Assembly: GCA_949317995.1 (NCBI GenBank)
Contig: OX439041.1
Span: 13,299,501-13,363,500 of the forward strand
DNA length: 64,000 bases
Direction: 5' to 3'
Source of the DNA: Acholoe squamosa
Taxonomy: Eukaryota; Annelida; Polychaeta; Phyllodocida; Polynoidae
The position numbers and the translations under genes were made by a program. Below are positions 11,759 through 25,235 of this stretch, piece by piece. Position 1 is the first letter of the stretch. Every line of letters begins with the position of its first letter. The notes under the pieces are model-generated. The model saw only the letters and a list, made by a program, of their open reading frames with translations. It ran no database searches and was not told where the DNA came from.

Positions 11759-14700
11759 ATGGCGAATCCTGCGAGAAAGCAGTGGGGCCGGTTCTGTGGG
11801 GCAATCAACTGCAAAAACTCTGACACAAATACACCAGGCCTTAGTTTCTTTCCTTTTCCCAAAGACAGCGAAAGGTAAGCATTATTATGGTATAAGGGGA
11901 GAATCTGTATATCTATAACAATTCTGAAAACAATGTATGCATGTCAGTCACCAGCATGGGCGAAAATATATCAGTGAAGATGTAGAATAGTCCACAACTG
12001 TACTACCCTCATCTGTTTTCGTGTAAAGTGGCTTGAGTTGTAGCTGTTTTATGAATAGTTTGGAATACCCTGCTCACAGCAGGGCTCCCATGCAGGGCTA
12101 ATTGATGACCCCACCCCCCATTTGGAATTCTGGCATTTTCTCAGGGGAACAAGGGAGTCGCAATTTTTTAACAAGGGGGTGAGGGTAAGGATGCAAAACA
12201 CCATCTTGAGGGGAGGAAATCTCACCTATTTTGGCTGAAAAGGACTGCATGTTTCTACAGAATAAAAGGTGGAGTAACATAAATTGTGTCTTTGCAGTGA
12301 GGGCAGGGGGGGAAATGTAAAAAAAAGTCAGGTGCATGCATGTAAATCACAACCTCAGCCCAGGTACTTCCCTCTTGCTAGAAAATCATTCCCCAAAAAA
12401 TCGCACCCATTCACTTTTTCAAAACTTAACAATTTTTCCTTTCCTTTTGATAAGATCAAACAGGTGGGTCCTAAATTCAAGACGCAATGACCTTTTGAAA
12501 AAGACACTCGAATACCGGAACAGAAATTGTGTGCTGTGCCCAGGTAAGTGTCACACTCTCTACACAGGTTTATTAATGTATAAGGGAGTGGTCATTATTT
12601 ATCAACAGGGGGGGGTGGTGGGTTTTCGCGCGGACGGCGGGAAATTTTTTACGCCCCCCCTCGACGGCAGTCAAAATTTTTAGCGCCCCCCCGCGCCAGA
12701 GGCGCAGAGAGTTTTCGCGCCCCTCTTTGATCTATAGTAGCTCGCGGGCTTTTTTGCTAAAAAGAGGGTGAATTTTTTTAGCCCCCCCTGAAGAGGGGTC
12801 AAAATATTTTTAGCCCCCCCTCGGGAGGGGTCTGAAAATTTTACGCCCCCACCTCAAACCCACCCTCCCCCCCTGTTGATAAATAATGACCACTCCCTAA
12901 GATATATAGCAGTGTTATAACAGTCAGGGATATTGCCAGGATTCCTTGCAATGAACCATGTGAACCAATTGAATATCGTTATCAGGAGATTACTGTGGAT
13001 GTAATTGTATTAGAGTAGAGTAGGTTTTCTAACATAATTATCCATAATCCTAGGCCACACCTCTCACCTCAATTCCTGTTTGATTCCTATACAAGATGCC
13101 AAAGAGTCTTAAATTAGTCTACCAGACTGATGAAAATTTTAGACTATAATAGTTTATTCTCCAAAAAAGAATGTGTTAATTGCAACCAAAATGTCCAAAA
13201 CTCATTTGTTTGTATTTTTTTTTTATCACATCTTTCCTCGAAATTTTAAAAAGACAGAAAAAGAGAGAATAGAGTTAATCACGATTTTGTGTAAGGAACC
13301 AAAGAGGTTTTGACAAGCCATAGAGCTTTTTACTCAATAACTCTGCTTCTAGTAGGAATATTTGCGAAATTCTTTCAGTTTTCTGAAATCCCTAAATCTG
13401 GGGAAAAAGGATGCGTCTTTGGGGGCACATTGTGGTCCATATAATGCGCCATTTCAGATATAAATGTGTCTATGGCCTGGGGGCAGCCCTGGCAATATCT
13501 CTGTTAGAATAACATGATTATTTTATATTCGATATATGCATGTCCTAAATAAAGGATTAGAGAATAGCTAGACATGGCCATTTATATTAAGTTCAGGTAC
13601 TAGAAAGTCCCACATGGCAATTGCACATAGTACATGTTTTATTTCCGTCACAGACCATTTTGAAGATTCTCAGTTCTACAATGTGGTCCAGAAGAACAGG
13701 TTACTGAAATGGGCAGTGCCTACACTATTTAAAGTACCAAATCCTCCTCCGAAGATAGCGTCAAAGAGACCGGGTCCTAAACAACGTCTACCTTTGCCAA
13801 AGAAGTTGAAAGTAAGTTTCAGTTTCTTTTGATTTAGTGAGTTTTCTCTGATGTTATCCCCATCAGGTTGGAGAGTCTTACAATTATATCAAGCTCAAAA
13901 CAATGTGTTTCAGTGTCCTCATGGGATTAATTCAAAACAGGGTTAAATTTGATAGCCCTGTTTTGACATAATAATCCCGTGCCCAAGACGTAAAATTGAT
14001 CTCTGACATTTAAATCTGTCACATACAGCTATGCTTCTTTATGAAAAATATGACCTTTATCCACGGGGCATTGAAACCAGCACTACACTACTTATAGAAT
14101 CAGCCCAAAGCCAGTGTACATGTTGTACAAAGCTGGGTATTTTATGATAAGATATAACTAAATCTTTGGAAAACAAGCCTCAATCATTATTTCCTTTTTT
14201 TAGGTGGATGACTGTCATCTTAATGGTCATGAGCCTACTCCCTCTGATCTTGAATGCAGTAATGTCAACTCAGAGAAAAGATCGGTTACTACACTTAGTA
14301 AGTGTTCAAGTCACATAGACCTTTACATATCCATATGCCAGTTTAATATTCATATTGATAATAGATTATTGTAGACAAATTCTCAACAATGGTCTGAACT
14401 TTGCAACTTAATTGGTTAACTAATTTAGAGTCCAGAATTGAGCAAATGCGGAAGAAAAACCACAGCCTGCGCATGAAGGTCAATTGCTAAAATCTCACCG
14501 TGTGCTTTGATATTTATCGAGTTCACCCATTTTCGCTTACGTTATCATTTATTGTTGATGTGTTTCACATGAATTTCGAGGTTCCCTTTGAACATATTAC
14601 TCTTGACACCACTAGTATTTAGACCTTTCTATGACGTGTAATTCTATTATTACTGATATTGATTCTACAATGTCAGAGGTATTGCCGGTTGTAAAATGGA

Positions 14701-17700
14701 GAGGTGTAATTTGTCATATAGCACATATATGTTTACATGTAAATTATATAGCCTAGCAGATTATGTATAGATTTGCTATATGTCGTAAAGCACTGTATTT
14801 GGATGGAAATTAAGAGAAATATATATATATAATTTGAGGAGGGCTCATTGTCAATCTTAATGTTGATTAAATTACACATATTGGTCAGGAAACGTCATAT
14901 TAAGGAGGGACCATGTTTGTATATTTCTCATAACTATGGAACTTGCATATATGAAAGTAGATATATTTGCTAAACTTCATAATATTTTCATATTGACAGG
15001 TGTGTCGTTTGAAGAAGCGATCATGTGCTACAGTTGCAGCAAAGCAATGCGTTAAAAGGGCAATGCGGACATCACCTAAGACAATAGCAAGAAGGAAGAT
15101 AGCCAACATAAGATGTCTCTTGTCAGAATTCCTATCAGGGGCAGCTTTGGAATTCGTAATGTCTCAGGTGACTATGGCCCAACGCAAGCCCCATGGACGT
15201 AGATGGACGCCCCAACAGAAGGCATTTGCCTTGTCCCTTTTACATTCCAGTCCTAGGACATACAGACTACTTTGCAAAGTATTTGCATTACCAAGTCCAA
15301 AGACACTCAAGAAAGCTGTCAAAACTCTGAGAATATACCCTGGCATTAACCAAAACATTGTTACAGCTTTAAAGATGAAAGCTGACAGCATGTCAGCACA
15401 GGACAAGTTGGTGGTCATTACTTTTGATGAGATGAGTATAAGGGAGGGTTTGGTATATGATCAGGGCCGTGATGTAATGGAAGGGGTCGCAGAGGGCACC
15501 AATCAATTGGCCAACCATGCTGTCCTGTTTGTAGTGAGAGGGCTCACAAAGAAATGGAAGCAGCCACTGAGTTATTATCTTGCAAGTGGGCCAATGACCG
15601 GAAGTACGATGAAGCCCCTTTTATTTCAATGTATTGACACTCTGCATTCAATCGGGTTAAAGGTAATGTTGTGTGTCTGCGACCAAGGATCAAACAATAG
15701 AAACCTGTTTGAGAAACAACTGGGGGTGTCCCCTGAGAAACCATACTTCATCCATTCTGGATCCAAAATCTTTGCCATGTACGATCCCCCGCATTTGCTC
15801 AAGAACATCAGAAACAACTTGAAGAATCATGGATCACTGTGGTCAATGATAATGTTGAGATACTCTGGAAGCACGTTGAGCTCTTTTATGAGAAAGACCA
15901 GGCCAAGCCTATCCAGCTAGCTCCGAAACTCACCAAAAAGCACATCTACCTACCACCCTTCAAAGACCTTCGTGTGTGCTTGGCTGCTCAGGTCCTCTCT
16001 CACACAGTGTCAACAGGGATGGCATTCATGGCACAATGGAATCTCATTCCAGGTAGATCTAGCAAATTGACAAGGGTAATAATGCTATATATATATTTTT
16101 TTTTTCTTCTTTGGGAGGGAAAAGATTAATGTCAACTGATCACTCAGCTAGCAACAAGGCAACGGTTGAGCGAACATTGTAAGGGGTTGCCATGACTTAT
16201 TCCGACCTTGGGCCTGACTGATATTGAAGTAATGTTGTATTCTTCCTAGCTGGGAAGGTTCTTTTAATTAACACAGTAAAATTCCACATATTTGCTGCAC
16301 CTTTGTATTCATAAGCCACATCCTGAGTTGAAAAAAAGTTTAAAAAATATAATTGATACCAAATAACTTCTTGTCATTCCAGCCGAGGCCAAACACACAG
16401 CAGATTTCATTGGCCACATGGACAAGTTGTTCAATGCATTCAACAGCCGCTCAGTCTGTAGCAAAGCAGAAATGAGCCATGCCTTCTCTAATGAATCGGG
16501 ACACAAAGAGTTTCTGGAGAAAACATTGATCTGGATCAAAACAATCAAATCAAAAGGTTAGTTAACATATCACCCATTCATTGTTAACAAGACTTTTTCA
16601 CTTACAACATCTGTGATTGAAGTGCCCATGGAGTAACAATGACTGTTCTGGACAAAATATTATTTTAGTCACTCTTTGCAGGTTCACGAAGACCTGGGTG
16701 TCTAATGGGATGGGAGTTAGACATACATTGTCTTCTCCAGTTGTGGAAGACTCTGCAGGAAGAGCATCAAATCAAGTTCCTTCTGACAAGTAGACTCAAC
16801 CAAGATTGTGTTGAGAATCTTTTTGGTACCATCCGGGCAAAAGGGGCTGGTTACGATAACCCAGACGCAAAGGCCTTCAGAGCTTTCTTCACCCAAGTAA
16901 GTTATCCTTTGACCTTTGTAACAGAACTAATTTATCTAGTACCAATAAATCATGGAGGCCCACCTCCTGTAAAATGAATGGAAATTGCTGATTTTTTTTA
17001 AAAAAAGGAAAAGGTTATTAAAGCAAAACATTCTCTCACGTTAGATGTAAGTGGTAATTGAAAAATCAAATGAAGTTGAAAACTTATGTATTTGATAAAA
17101 CTACTTCTAATGATGAGTAGCCCTTTAAACATAGTATATTCAAACAGCATAGTATGATTGGTGACTGGGAAATACCCATGTTCAAACTATTTTATGTTAC
17201 TGTGAATGTAATTGCTTATCATTCACAGGTTTTGGTTGACTCTATCCTGGATAAGGGAAATGGTGGAAACTGTGAGGAGGACTTGGACAAATTTCTCCTG
17301 ACATTAGAGTCTCTACCCACCAGGAACAGTAAAGAGGTCTTCCCTGAGTTACAGCAATCTCCATACCAATCACTTGTGGCAACGCTACCAGAAAATGTCA
17401 AGGATCTACTAGCTACATGCTCATTTCATACACTGCTCACAAGTACCACGAGTTCAGAGTCAACCCTCACCTTCAAGGAGCGAAATACCAATGCATATAT
17501 ATGTGGGTACATCATGCGAAAGTTGCAGGGTAAAGTCTGCGAGGAGTGTTATGATAAACTGGTATGCTCTCCAGACAGTGAATCAGACAACAATGACCTC
17601 ATGTTCATCCGCATGAAAAGGTACAAGGCAGCAAAAGATGGCTTGATCTTTCCAAGTATAGCTTTGATTAAGGTCCTCTCAGTAGCGGAAATGGCATACC

Positions 17701-17936
17701 GGTACACTATAGACAGGGTAGTGTACAGTGATAGCGTGAAAGCCACTTTGTGCCATGAGATATCAAAGAGAACCAAGTTTGGAGCACTACACTGTGACAA
17801 ATGCAAGGTGCAGACGAGCATCATCCATATGATGGTCAATGTACGACTTCACCATTCAGTGAAAAGGGGAAATGAATCATTGAAGCAAGACAACAGTCGG
17901 AGGAACCGTAAAGTGTTAAAGTTTGCTCACTTGTAA
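11759..17936 (+). CDS. THAP9-like P-element transposase, nine exons, one frameshift
   Basis: Exons: 11759-11874, 12455-12543, 13654-13811, 14204-14297, 14429-14478, 15000-16052, 16383-16556, 16682-16896, 17229-17936, all with GT/AG borders and compatible phases. Exons 1-3 make an N-terminal THAP zinc-finger: FCGAINC (two Cys), FFPFPKD, a WVLNSRR helix, CVLCPG, then DHF and the closing AVPTLF. Exon 5 is a short coiled-coil-like stretch. Exon 6 holds the transposase RNase H-like fold with acidic residues in VITFDEMSI and CVCDQGSNNR, then DPPHLLKNIRNNL. Exon 8 has the family motif SRLNQDCVENLFGTIR; exon 9 has ICGYIMRKLQG and a Cys-rich tail. The protein would be about 885 residues, near the length of vertebrate THAP9. 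One base appears deleted near 15832; reading resumes in the next frame with VVNDNVEILWKHVELF. Expected role: DNA cut-and-paste by binding the inverted ends. Either recently disabled or a sequencing error. Confidence 0.88.
12584..12897. mobile_element. PIF/Harbinger-like MITE in transposase intron 2
   Basis: 314 bp with near-perfect inverted ends (GGGAGTGGTCATTATTTATC on the left) flanked by TAA on both sides (12581-12583, 12898-12900). The 3-bp TWA target duplication is typical of PIF/Harbinger. The interior is rich in C and G runs with short inverted repeats. Family members occur at 21179, 24506, 27235-27471 and 27475-27711. Confidence 0.75.
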
Positions 17937-20165
17937 GAAAACCAACTAGTATCTAAACGACCCTGATACCCAATGCACAGTGGAAGAGGTGTACAATGGG
18001 TTTATATTTGTAAGCCTATATACCATAATGACAGCATGATGGAGTGCCTTCCGCGATGCACTATTTTGGACAGATCAGAATTCTTTTGCATATGTTACTT
18101 CACTTCATAAGACATGTGTTTTGAGATTTGTATAGGTGATAGCTCGGATCTTATCATCAGCACTCACAAGAGAAGGTGGGGAAATGTATAAGTTGAAGTA
18201 AATTTTCAGTCAACCTAGCCTCTTTATCACTGCTATCATTGTCACAATTCTCCTTGGATAGATCTGAAATATGACCCTCTGGGAACAAAATCAAGGGTCT
18301 TCATAAATTGCAACCTACCAAGCGTAAAAAGACTTCAGTATGTAAAGTATCAGTCAATGGCTTCCGGGGACAAACTAACCCAGTTGAGGCTTGCATTGAT
18401 GATATTTATAGAAATTTTAACATATATGCTGTCTGCAGAGACTTCTCTACATGCTCTATAAAGGCCTCTTTAATTACAGTCACTATTGAGAGTCTCAATC
18501 CATGGCATGTATAGGTGCATAATGCCTGTATTGGTTGAGTAGCCTGTAGAAGCTTTTCTTGTGACCCAGATTCAGAAGATATTTTTGAGACTGTGTGATA
18601 TCTACAAGGAATAGTGGAGAGAAACTTGCATGGTCTTGCTGTCATATATTATATGTATATTACCCAATAAAACTATTATCCATGACAAATTGTTTTTTAT
18701 TTATGTTTCTAACAATTTAAAGAAATTCCTTTTTTATACCTAAGCTAAAATGTCAGCAAGCGGCCATCAATAAATTACGTAGTCAGAAATTTGAGGGGTG
18801 GTCAAGCCAAATGTGTTTTTGTGCACAGGGGAGTGGGCAACTTGGGGTGGGTGTAAAGCCACCTTGACATATGCATTGTGTATGCACAGGGGAACTTTAA
18901 CCCAAAATTGAGGGTATTTTGAGGCTATTTGGTGATATTTATTGCGGACATTATGCCATCAGAGTTGACAAAGATCAGTTAATTGGGATGGGACTCCTGG
19001 CACATTTTGATCCTCTATCAGTGAAAAAGGCTGCACGTCACTATAGGTTAAAAGGGTGCATTTGCATGCGATTATCAGTCCTTCCAGAGGTCAAAAATGT
19101 TTGTTCACACCTCCGCGCGCTAACCCATCAGCCCTGCAACCCCCGTTTTTAAAAAACGATTACTCCCTAAGGCAATTTTCCCTCTGGCCGCTGGGATTTT
19201 TCAAGATTTTTGGTAGAAAGATATAAAAAAAATTCATGGACATGTGCAAATACCCAATAATTCTCGACCTTTATTACATTAACTTCCCCAAAAGGTAATT
19301 TTGATTGCAAAAAGGTGACTTTGATGGACAGAAAATGCATTTTTGGGGCAATGTAGGTGATTTTTTTAGCCACTTGCCACTGGCATTTTTTGGTCTCCAA
19401 ATCAAAGTTTCAGCCAAAAAATCCTGTGATCCAAGTAATTTAAAGAGGTGGCTTAAAAGAACATTAAAAGTCGTGATTCTCTCTTCATTTCCATGATTTG
19501 ACATTAGCCCCCCTCCCCCCTATAAAAAAAGAGGGGGGGGGGAGGTGCGAAGTAGATCTCCAAAAAGCCAGGAACATTCAAAACTCTGCAAAACCTTTTC
19601 AGAAGGAATACAGCTATCTATGAGCCTGCTTCCTTGGGCCTAATTTTATCTACCAATAAAAAGTTATTCTACTCCCCCCCCCCCCCCGAATAGATTGCTC
19701 ACCTTCAATATCCCTAAGGCTTGAACGTTTTTCTTTTTCAATTCAAATAATTTGAAATTGATGGAACTTCACCAGTTTAGAAGTCACAGCTTGTCATTCT
19801 TGATGGAAACGTCTTCTATCATCCCACTTGCCATATCTAAACCTTGTAAAAATTGGGCCCTCAGACTGACCTTCACCTTGGCCGCAAAATACATGGCATG
19901 GACGACAACAAAAGTGAGCAGACAGATCTCCCCCAGCCAAAAGTGATGTAAACTACAACAATCTATGTTAGATACGCCTAGATCTACCCATTTACTCCAG
20001 GTTAGTGTCTCTAGCAAGGGTTATTATCCTAATTTCAATCAGATAATCAGGGACACTGTCTAAACCTTTGGACTATGACATGCTTTCTAACTGACACTGT
20101 TGTTCATTCCATAGATGGCTGTGCTAAGCCTAAGATCATGCAGCCTCCTATATTCAGCTCACGTC
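17937..20165. other. 3' non-coding part of the P-like element
   Basis: No ORF with recognisable content. A possible polyA signal AATAAA lies at 18666-18671. Includes long C and G homopolymer tracts near 19505-19545 and 19674-19687. The segment 19305-19500 shows nothing conserved. Confidence 0.5.
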
Positions 20166-20211
20166 AGTGCACCTAGTTGCGGCCAGGTGGCGCTGCAGCG
20201 TAGTTGTCACT

Positions 20212-21178
20212 ATGGGAAAGTTACAGCCTTCCCGTCCTATATTAGAGGGTTCTTGATAAGACTGAAAGAGGGGATAGTTTTCAAAGAAATTTTTGGAAAC
20301 TTATTTGGTGTGTGCCTTATTTGACTAAATACTGTGTTTCCTACCAATTACAAATGTATTAAGAACATTTAGATGCATCCCACCTATTTAAGAATGAAAA
20401 CCCTACAAACTTATGAGATTAAGTATCATGAATGTTTCCATATAATTTGCTTGCATGGCTATACCATGGTTGACAGATGTGAACACTGAATGATATAGAT
20501 CCAGACACTGTGGATATAATGCTCTACATTTACATTATACACACTCTCTCTTAAAAATCCATAGAGAATAAAGCAATGAATATTAAACAGAATTTAATGT
20601 TTCATAACACAAATTATATCTTTTCCATTTGCTCATCTTCCCCAGGGTGTTGCAAGTTCCCCTTTTTTGAGAGAGCTCCTCTTGAATTTTTCCTTTTTTT
20701 TTGTCATAATGTACAGTCTGGACCCTGTTGTATGTATTTGATAATGAGATATAAACATAGATCTATCTGTAGTCTACCGCCAAATTCTTTTTTTTTAGAC
20801 TTTATTTGGAATTTGTCGTCAGCATGAGCAGAGCTTATAAATGTACAAAATATCATGTCTTTTACTTCTAAAAAGCTTTTTGCCACCTTCAGATATAAAA
20901 GATATCCTATTTGATATCTTTGAAAATAACAAATTCTTTGCTTCTTTATATGGGGTAGTTTTTTTTATTTGTACACTTTTACCTTTTGTTTACACTATAG
21001 TCAAAAAGATGACTTCAGATTTTCAGATTTTGAAGCCTAATTAAAAATTTAACTAGTAGGCATACATTTCAGAAATTTCCTAAGCATTTAATACATCAAA
21101 TACGGTAAATGTTATAGTCAGCAGGGCATATGTTACACAGGCATGGGAAAGGATCTAATAACCATCCTAGGGCTATTA
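20212..21178. other. intergenic, nothing recognised
   Basis: AT-rich sequence with T runs and no supported gene. The first 100 bases may continue the channel C locus after the transposon, but similarity is too weak to claim. Confidence 0.35.
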
Positions 21179-21230
21179 GGGAGTGGTCATTATTTATCAA
21201 CAGTGGGTGGTGGGTCATATAATTACCCTA
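21179..21230. mobile_element. truncated PIF/Harbinger-like MITE end
   Basis: Starts GGGAGTGGTCATTATTTATC after TTA at 21176-21178, as in the complete copy at 12584. I find no matching right end nearby; the right boundary is approximate. Confidence 0.55.
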
Positions 21231-21867
21231 TATATAAAAAGGCATTGGTTTGTCGCTGGTCCCCTGTCCATTAAAATAAGCTTGACTACATGCCAGGAAC
21301 AGATAAACCAAGAGAGGCTAGATCAAAGTTTGTACTTTTTTTCAAAATTAACTCGCTTTTATTCTCTAGGGTAGGAGGGGGTAAGAGGCCCTTTGGGGTA
21401 AAAGGCCCTTTAGCCCTCATAACCAAGGTACTAGTTGTATGCAGCCATTTAACATGTGGATGTAAGGATAACTTCAAGGAGATCTCTTTTGTAGGTTTTC
21501 ATTATGATTGGATGAGAAAAAGTTAACTTATCAGACATTCAATATTTTATAACTGTTAAGACCATCATGCTGAATTTGAGATAATTAGAAATAAAAGGGT
21601 CCTGAAATATGCATGGATTCTTGGGTAGCAAGTATTAGGTGAGGTATTATAAGATAAAGGGGTGAAGGGTAGGTCATAAACCTTTTCTTTTTACCTTACA
21701 CTTTGTTCCAATACCTACCTGTGCCTTTGAGATGAACCTTATCTTATCATCAGATCCATGGGCCTTTTGCCCCATCGCTTTGGGCCTTTTACCAAGAAGC
21801 TTCAATAGATAGGAGGTGAAACTCAGAGCTTTACCTATGGACACAGTGTAACAGCCCCCCCCCCCTT

Positions 21868-23173
21868 CCCCCTTAAAAGTAGGCTACCTTTTGTGTTCAG
21901 TATTGAGTCCTATGTACGATAAGGGGGTTTGTAGAGATGTCAGGAATCTTTATCAGAGTGATATCAAATGGAAACAAGGGGCCACCTATACCAAAAAAAT
22001 CCTGCTGAATCAAAAATTTGTGATCTTGATTCTCAAAATTTGACCAAAAGTACCTAAATAGGAGGTTTGATGATGAGAATATTTTAAAAATGTACAAAAG
22101 TTATATTGAAAATGATTGGAACTTTTTATAGATGCAACATGCAAATCAAAGTCAATACCTCAATCTACATATCCCAATGTCTGCCTATCTCAACCTGACA
22201 AGTACTCTACCTGTGTATGACTCTGCCTCTCCCACATACTGCCTATCCCTTAGTCTATGTATCACTCATACTACCTATCCCTTAAAACAGTTTAATTAGG
22301 TTTTCCCTTAAATGGCTTAAAGGATTAAAGTTTACCCCTCACCTTTGTACCTAATTTTCTCTGTACATTCATACCATTAGTCTACCTATTCTCAATCTGC
22401 CTATCATTCACTTTACCTATCCCTCATGGTGACTATCCCCCAACTCTTCACATCCCTCATGTTTGACTGGCACATCTAAACAGTTTAAGAGATAGGCACA
22501 GAGGGTACCTTGTAAGGTGGGCATATTCAAAAGATACACTGGTGCTAGGTAATATCACAGATGTGCCAGTCAAATATGAGGGATGTGCAGAGTTGGGGGA
22601 TAGTCACCATGAGGGATAGGTAAAGTGAATGATAGGCAGATTGAGGATAGGTAGACTAATGGTAAGAATGTTCAGAGAAAATTAGGTACAAAGGTGAGGG
22701 GTAAACTTTAATCCTTTAAGCCATTTGAGGGAAAACCTAATTAAACTCTAGATGTTTCAAGGGATAGGTAGTATGAGTGATAGGCAGACTAAGGGATAGG
22801 CAGTATGTGGGAGAGGCAGAGCCATACACAGGCAGAGTACTTGTCAGGTTGGGATAGGCAAACATTGGGATATGTAGATTGAGGTATTGACTTTGATTAG
22901 TATGTTGCCTCTATAAAAAGTTCCAATCATTTTCAATATAACCTTTTTACATTTTTAAAATATTCTCATCATCAAACCTCATTTTTAGGTACCTTTGGCC
23001 AAATTTTGAGAATCAACACCATGAATCTTGGATTCAGCAGGATATTTTGGTGTAGATGGTCCCTTGTTTCCATTTGATATCACTCTGATAAAGATTCCTG
23101 ACATCTCCATAAACCCCCTTATCTTACATAGGACTCAGTACTGAACACAAAAGGTAGCCTACTTTTAAGGGGG
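21868..23173. repeat. giant palindrome, arms about 610 bp
   Basis: The left arm 21868-22477 and right arm 22559-23173 are reverse complements with only scattered differences and small indels; the spacer of about 81 bp is 22478-22558. Landmark pairs: taggctaccttttgtgttca at 21880 mirrors 23142-23161; cagtcaaa... at 22565 mirrors tttgactg at 22462. The arms contain degenerate copies of a ctgcctatc/tacctatccc motif. Further out, ggggtaaaaggccc near 21391 mirrors gggccttttacccc near 23630, suggesting a larger, more decayed inverted structure. Possibly a fold-back transposon; no ORF. Confidence 0.9.
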
Positions 23174-24175
23174 GTAGAGGTGGGTGGCCTGCACTATAGG
23201 ACTCTATGGAGTAACATATCCTAGGGAACCTATACTATTCTTGCTTTTACCCCAGCCTTTGAACCTACGAGGCAAAATGCCCCACTTTTTGTCAAGCATT
23301 CTATTGGAATATTCATTAAGGCTAGGCTGACAACCTATTTCACAAGTATGATACATTGTTCCATCTCTTGATTGGTGTGAAAAATATGCATTAATTAGGG
23401 ATTATTCTCTTAGAACTAGCTCAGTTATGTGTTATTAGGGTATTTTAGCTTATCCTACCCTATCACCCTTTGGACTTTGATATGAATTATCGAAAATGCA
23501 AGGTGATTTAGGATGTCCAAATCTCAGCAATGGTTCATGAATATTAACTTTAGAATCTAATAGAGCATTTATTCCAATTATGATCCTCTTTATTGTGCAT
23601 GTGGGCCTTTTATCCCAAAGGTTGTGGGCCTTTTACCCCAGCTGTGGGCCTTTTACCCCAGCATCCTCTTTTTTTCATACATGATTTACTGTAACAATCT
23701 ATGGGGCAGAGCTGACAAGCTTTTGCGAATGAAGAAAATATCATTCCATCCTTTGATTAATGAAAAAAAGTATTCTGGAAGCAGCCATGAATTTCTTATA
23801 AATGACACATTTGTAAATTAAGGGTGTCTTACCCCATTCTGCCCTAAATTCTTTTTTTTTTTGTATTTCTAGGCCTTTAGATGTAATAAATCTTCCTCTT
23901 ATTCAACCTATTCTCTGTTCTCAATTGTATTTAACAGAGGGAAAAAATAAAAGAAACATGGATAACCATTGTATTCATCTTTAACAGGGGTCTAAAATAG
24001 CATAATTATTATAAACTAATTGTTGAGTTGATTTTTCAATAGTAGAGGCGCATATCATAACCCATTCTGTGTAATATTACAATACCTCCAAATAAGTAAA
24101 CTATGTGAGTGTAAACTTTGCAATCGGTGATCCAAGGCCGTACCCAGGTCAAAGGTCAATGGTCACAGCCGTTGC
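23174..24175. other. intergenic; outer decayed part of palindrome
   Basis: No gene. gggccttttacccca occurs three times near 23608-23660 and in reverse orientation near 21390. The remainder is AT-rich. Confidence 0.4.
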
Positions 24176-24659
24176 ACACAGCAGCGGGGCCGATGGTCAG
24201 CTTTCTGTGTCTCTGAAGGACACAGCAGCAGCTCATTATGTAGTCTCCTTGAAGGATACAACCAACTGACCAATCAGGAGCTGGCTTCTGCTGCAGCAGC
24301 TGCATAGCTGCCTAAGACCAAGATGCTGAACTTAAATGTGATTCCGGTACCCATTCAATGCATGATAAATGCACTGATCTTTCCAGGGTGAAACTTAAAG
24401 CAGTGTCTGTTCTTTGAAACAGTTGCAAATAAGTTGAAATAAAAAAAAGACTGCTATGATACCGGTATTTCTTCTATTTATCACTGCTCATTATTTGCTC
24501 ACTTAGGGAGTGGTCATGAACAGGGGGTTGTGGGTTTGAGGGTATACGAATTTAAGACCCCTCCCGAGGGGGGGGGATAAATATATTCTCCTCGGCTCCG
24601 GCTTGTTGGGGCACAAAAAATTTTGACTATTGTAGACGGGGGGGGGGCGAAAACCCACC

Positions 24660-25235
24660 ACTGTGTCCCTGAATGATACAAGCTGACTATTGTGTCCTTG
24701 AAGGACACAAGCTGCCCACTGCATCCTTGAAGGCTATAAGCAACCCGCTGTGTCCTTGAAGGATACAAGCAGACCACTGCATCCTTGAAGGAAACAAGGA
24801 GATCACTGTTTCCTTAACAGATACAAGGAGACTATTGTGTCCTTGAAGGACACAAGAAGAACAATGTGTCCTTGAAAGATACAAGCAGAACACTGTGTCC
24901 TTGAAGGATACAAGCAGAACACTGTGTCCTTGAAGGATACAAGCAGAACACTGTGTCCTTGAAGGATACAAGCAGAACACTGTGTCCTTGAAGGATACAA
25001 GCAGAACACTGCGCCCTTGAAGGATACAAGCAGAACACTGTGTCCTTGAAGGATACAAGCAGAACACTGTGTCCTTGAAGGATACAAGCAGAACACTGTG
25101 TCCTTGAAGGATACAAGCAGAACACTGTGTCCTTGAAGGAGACAAGCAGAACACTGTGTCCTTGAAGTACACAAGCAGGCCAATGTGTCCTTGAGGGATA
25201 CAATGAGACCATTGTGTCCTTAAAGGATACATTTA
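24660..25235. repeat. 29-bp satellite array, about 19 units
   Basis: Unit gtgtccttgaaggatacaag plus cagaacact. The central units are almost identical, the edge units degenerate. Because 29 is not a multiple of three and the unit has no stop on the minus strand, all three minus frames stay open, giving spurious ORFs of 126-181 codons. Each unit holds the small palindrome TCCTTGAAGGA. Confidence 0.92.

Larger units (their letters stand above)
11692..20211 (+). mobile_element. P-element superfamily transposon, about 8.5 kb
   Basis: Inverted arms at 11692-11737 and 20166-20211 match at 37 of 46 positions, with cores such as CAGCGCCACCT and AACTAGGTGCACTG. Between them lies one THAP9-like transposase gene. 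Weak similarity may continue outward: CCTATAGG near 11650 and CCTATATT near 20240 could be a decayed 8-bp target duplication, which P elements produce, but this is uncertain. The internal DNA also carries a nested PIF/Harbinger-like MITE (12584-12897). About 2.2 kb after the gene is non-coding. Confidence 0.8.

Noticed and set aside
16053..16075. Later splice donor (acaagg/gtaata) for transposase exon 6
   Set aside because: The earlier donor at 16052 joins exon 7 in phase and gives the family-like LIPAEAKHTADF; the later one adds unrelated residues.
19305..19504. Small ORFs near 19.3-19.5 kb as genes
   Set aside because: Short, overlapping on both strands, no motif, in the non-coding part of the P-like element.
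24687..25232. Three overlapping minus-strand ORFs of 126-181 codons with repeating residues
   Set aside because: A 29-bp satellite lacking stops keeps all three frames open with the same periodic peptide; this is a repeat artefact, not a gene.
24660..25235. CRISPR array
   Set aside because: Directly adjoining 29-bp units without unique spacers in a eukaryotic genome: a satellite.
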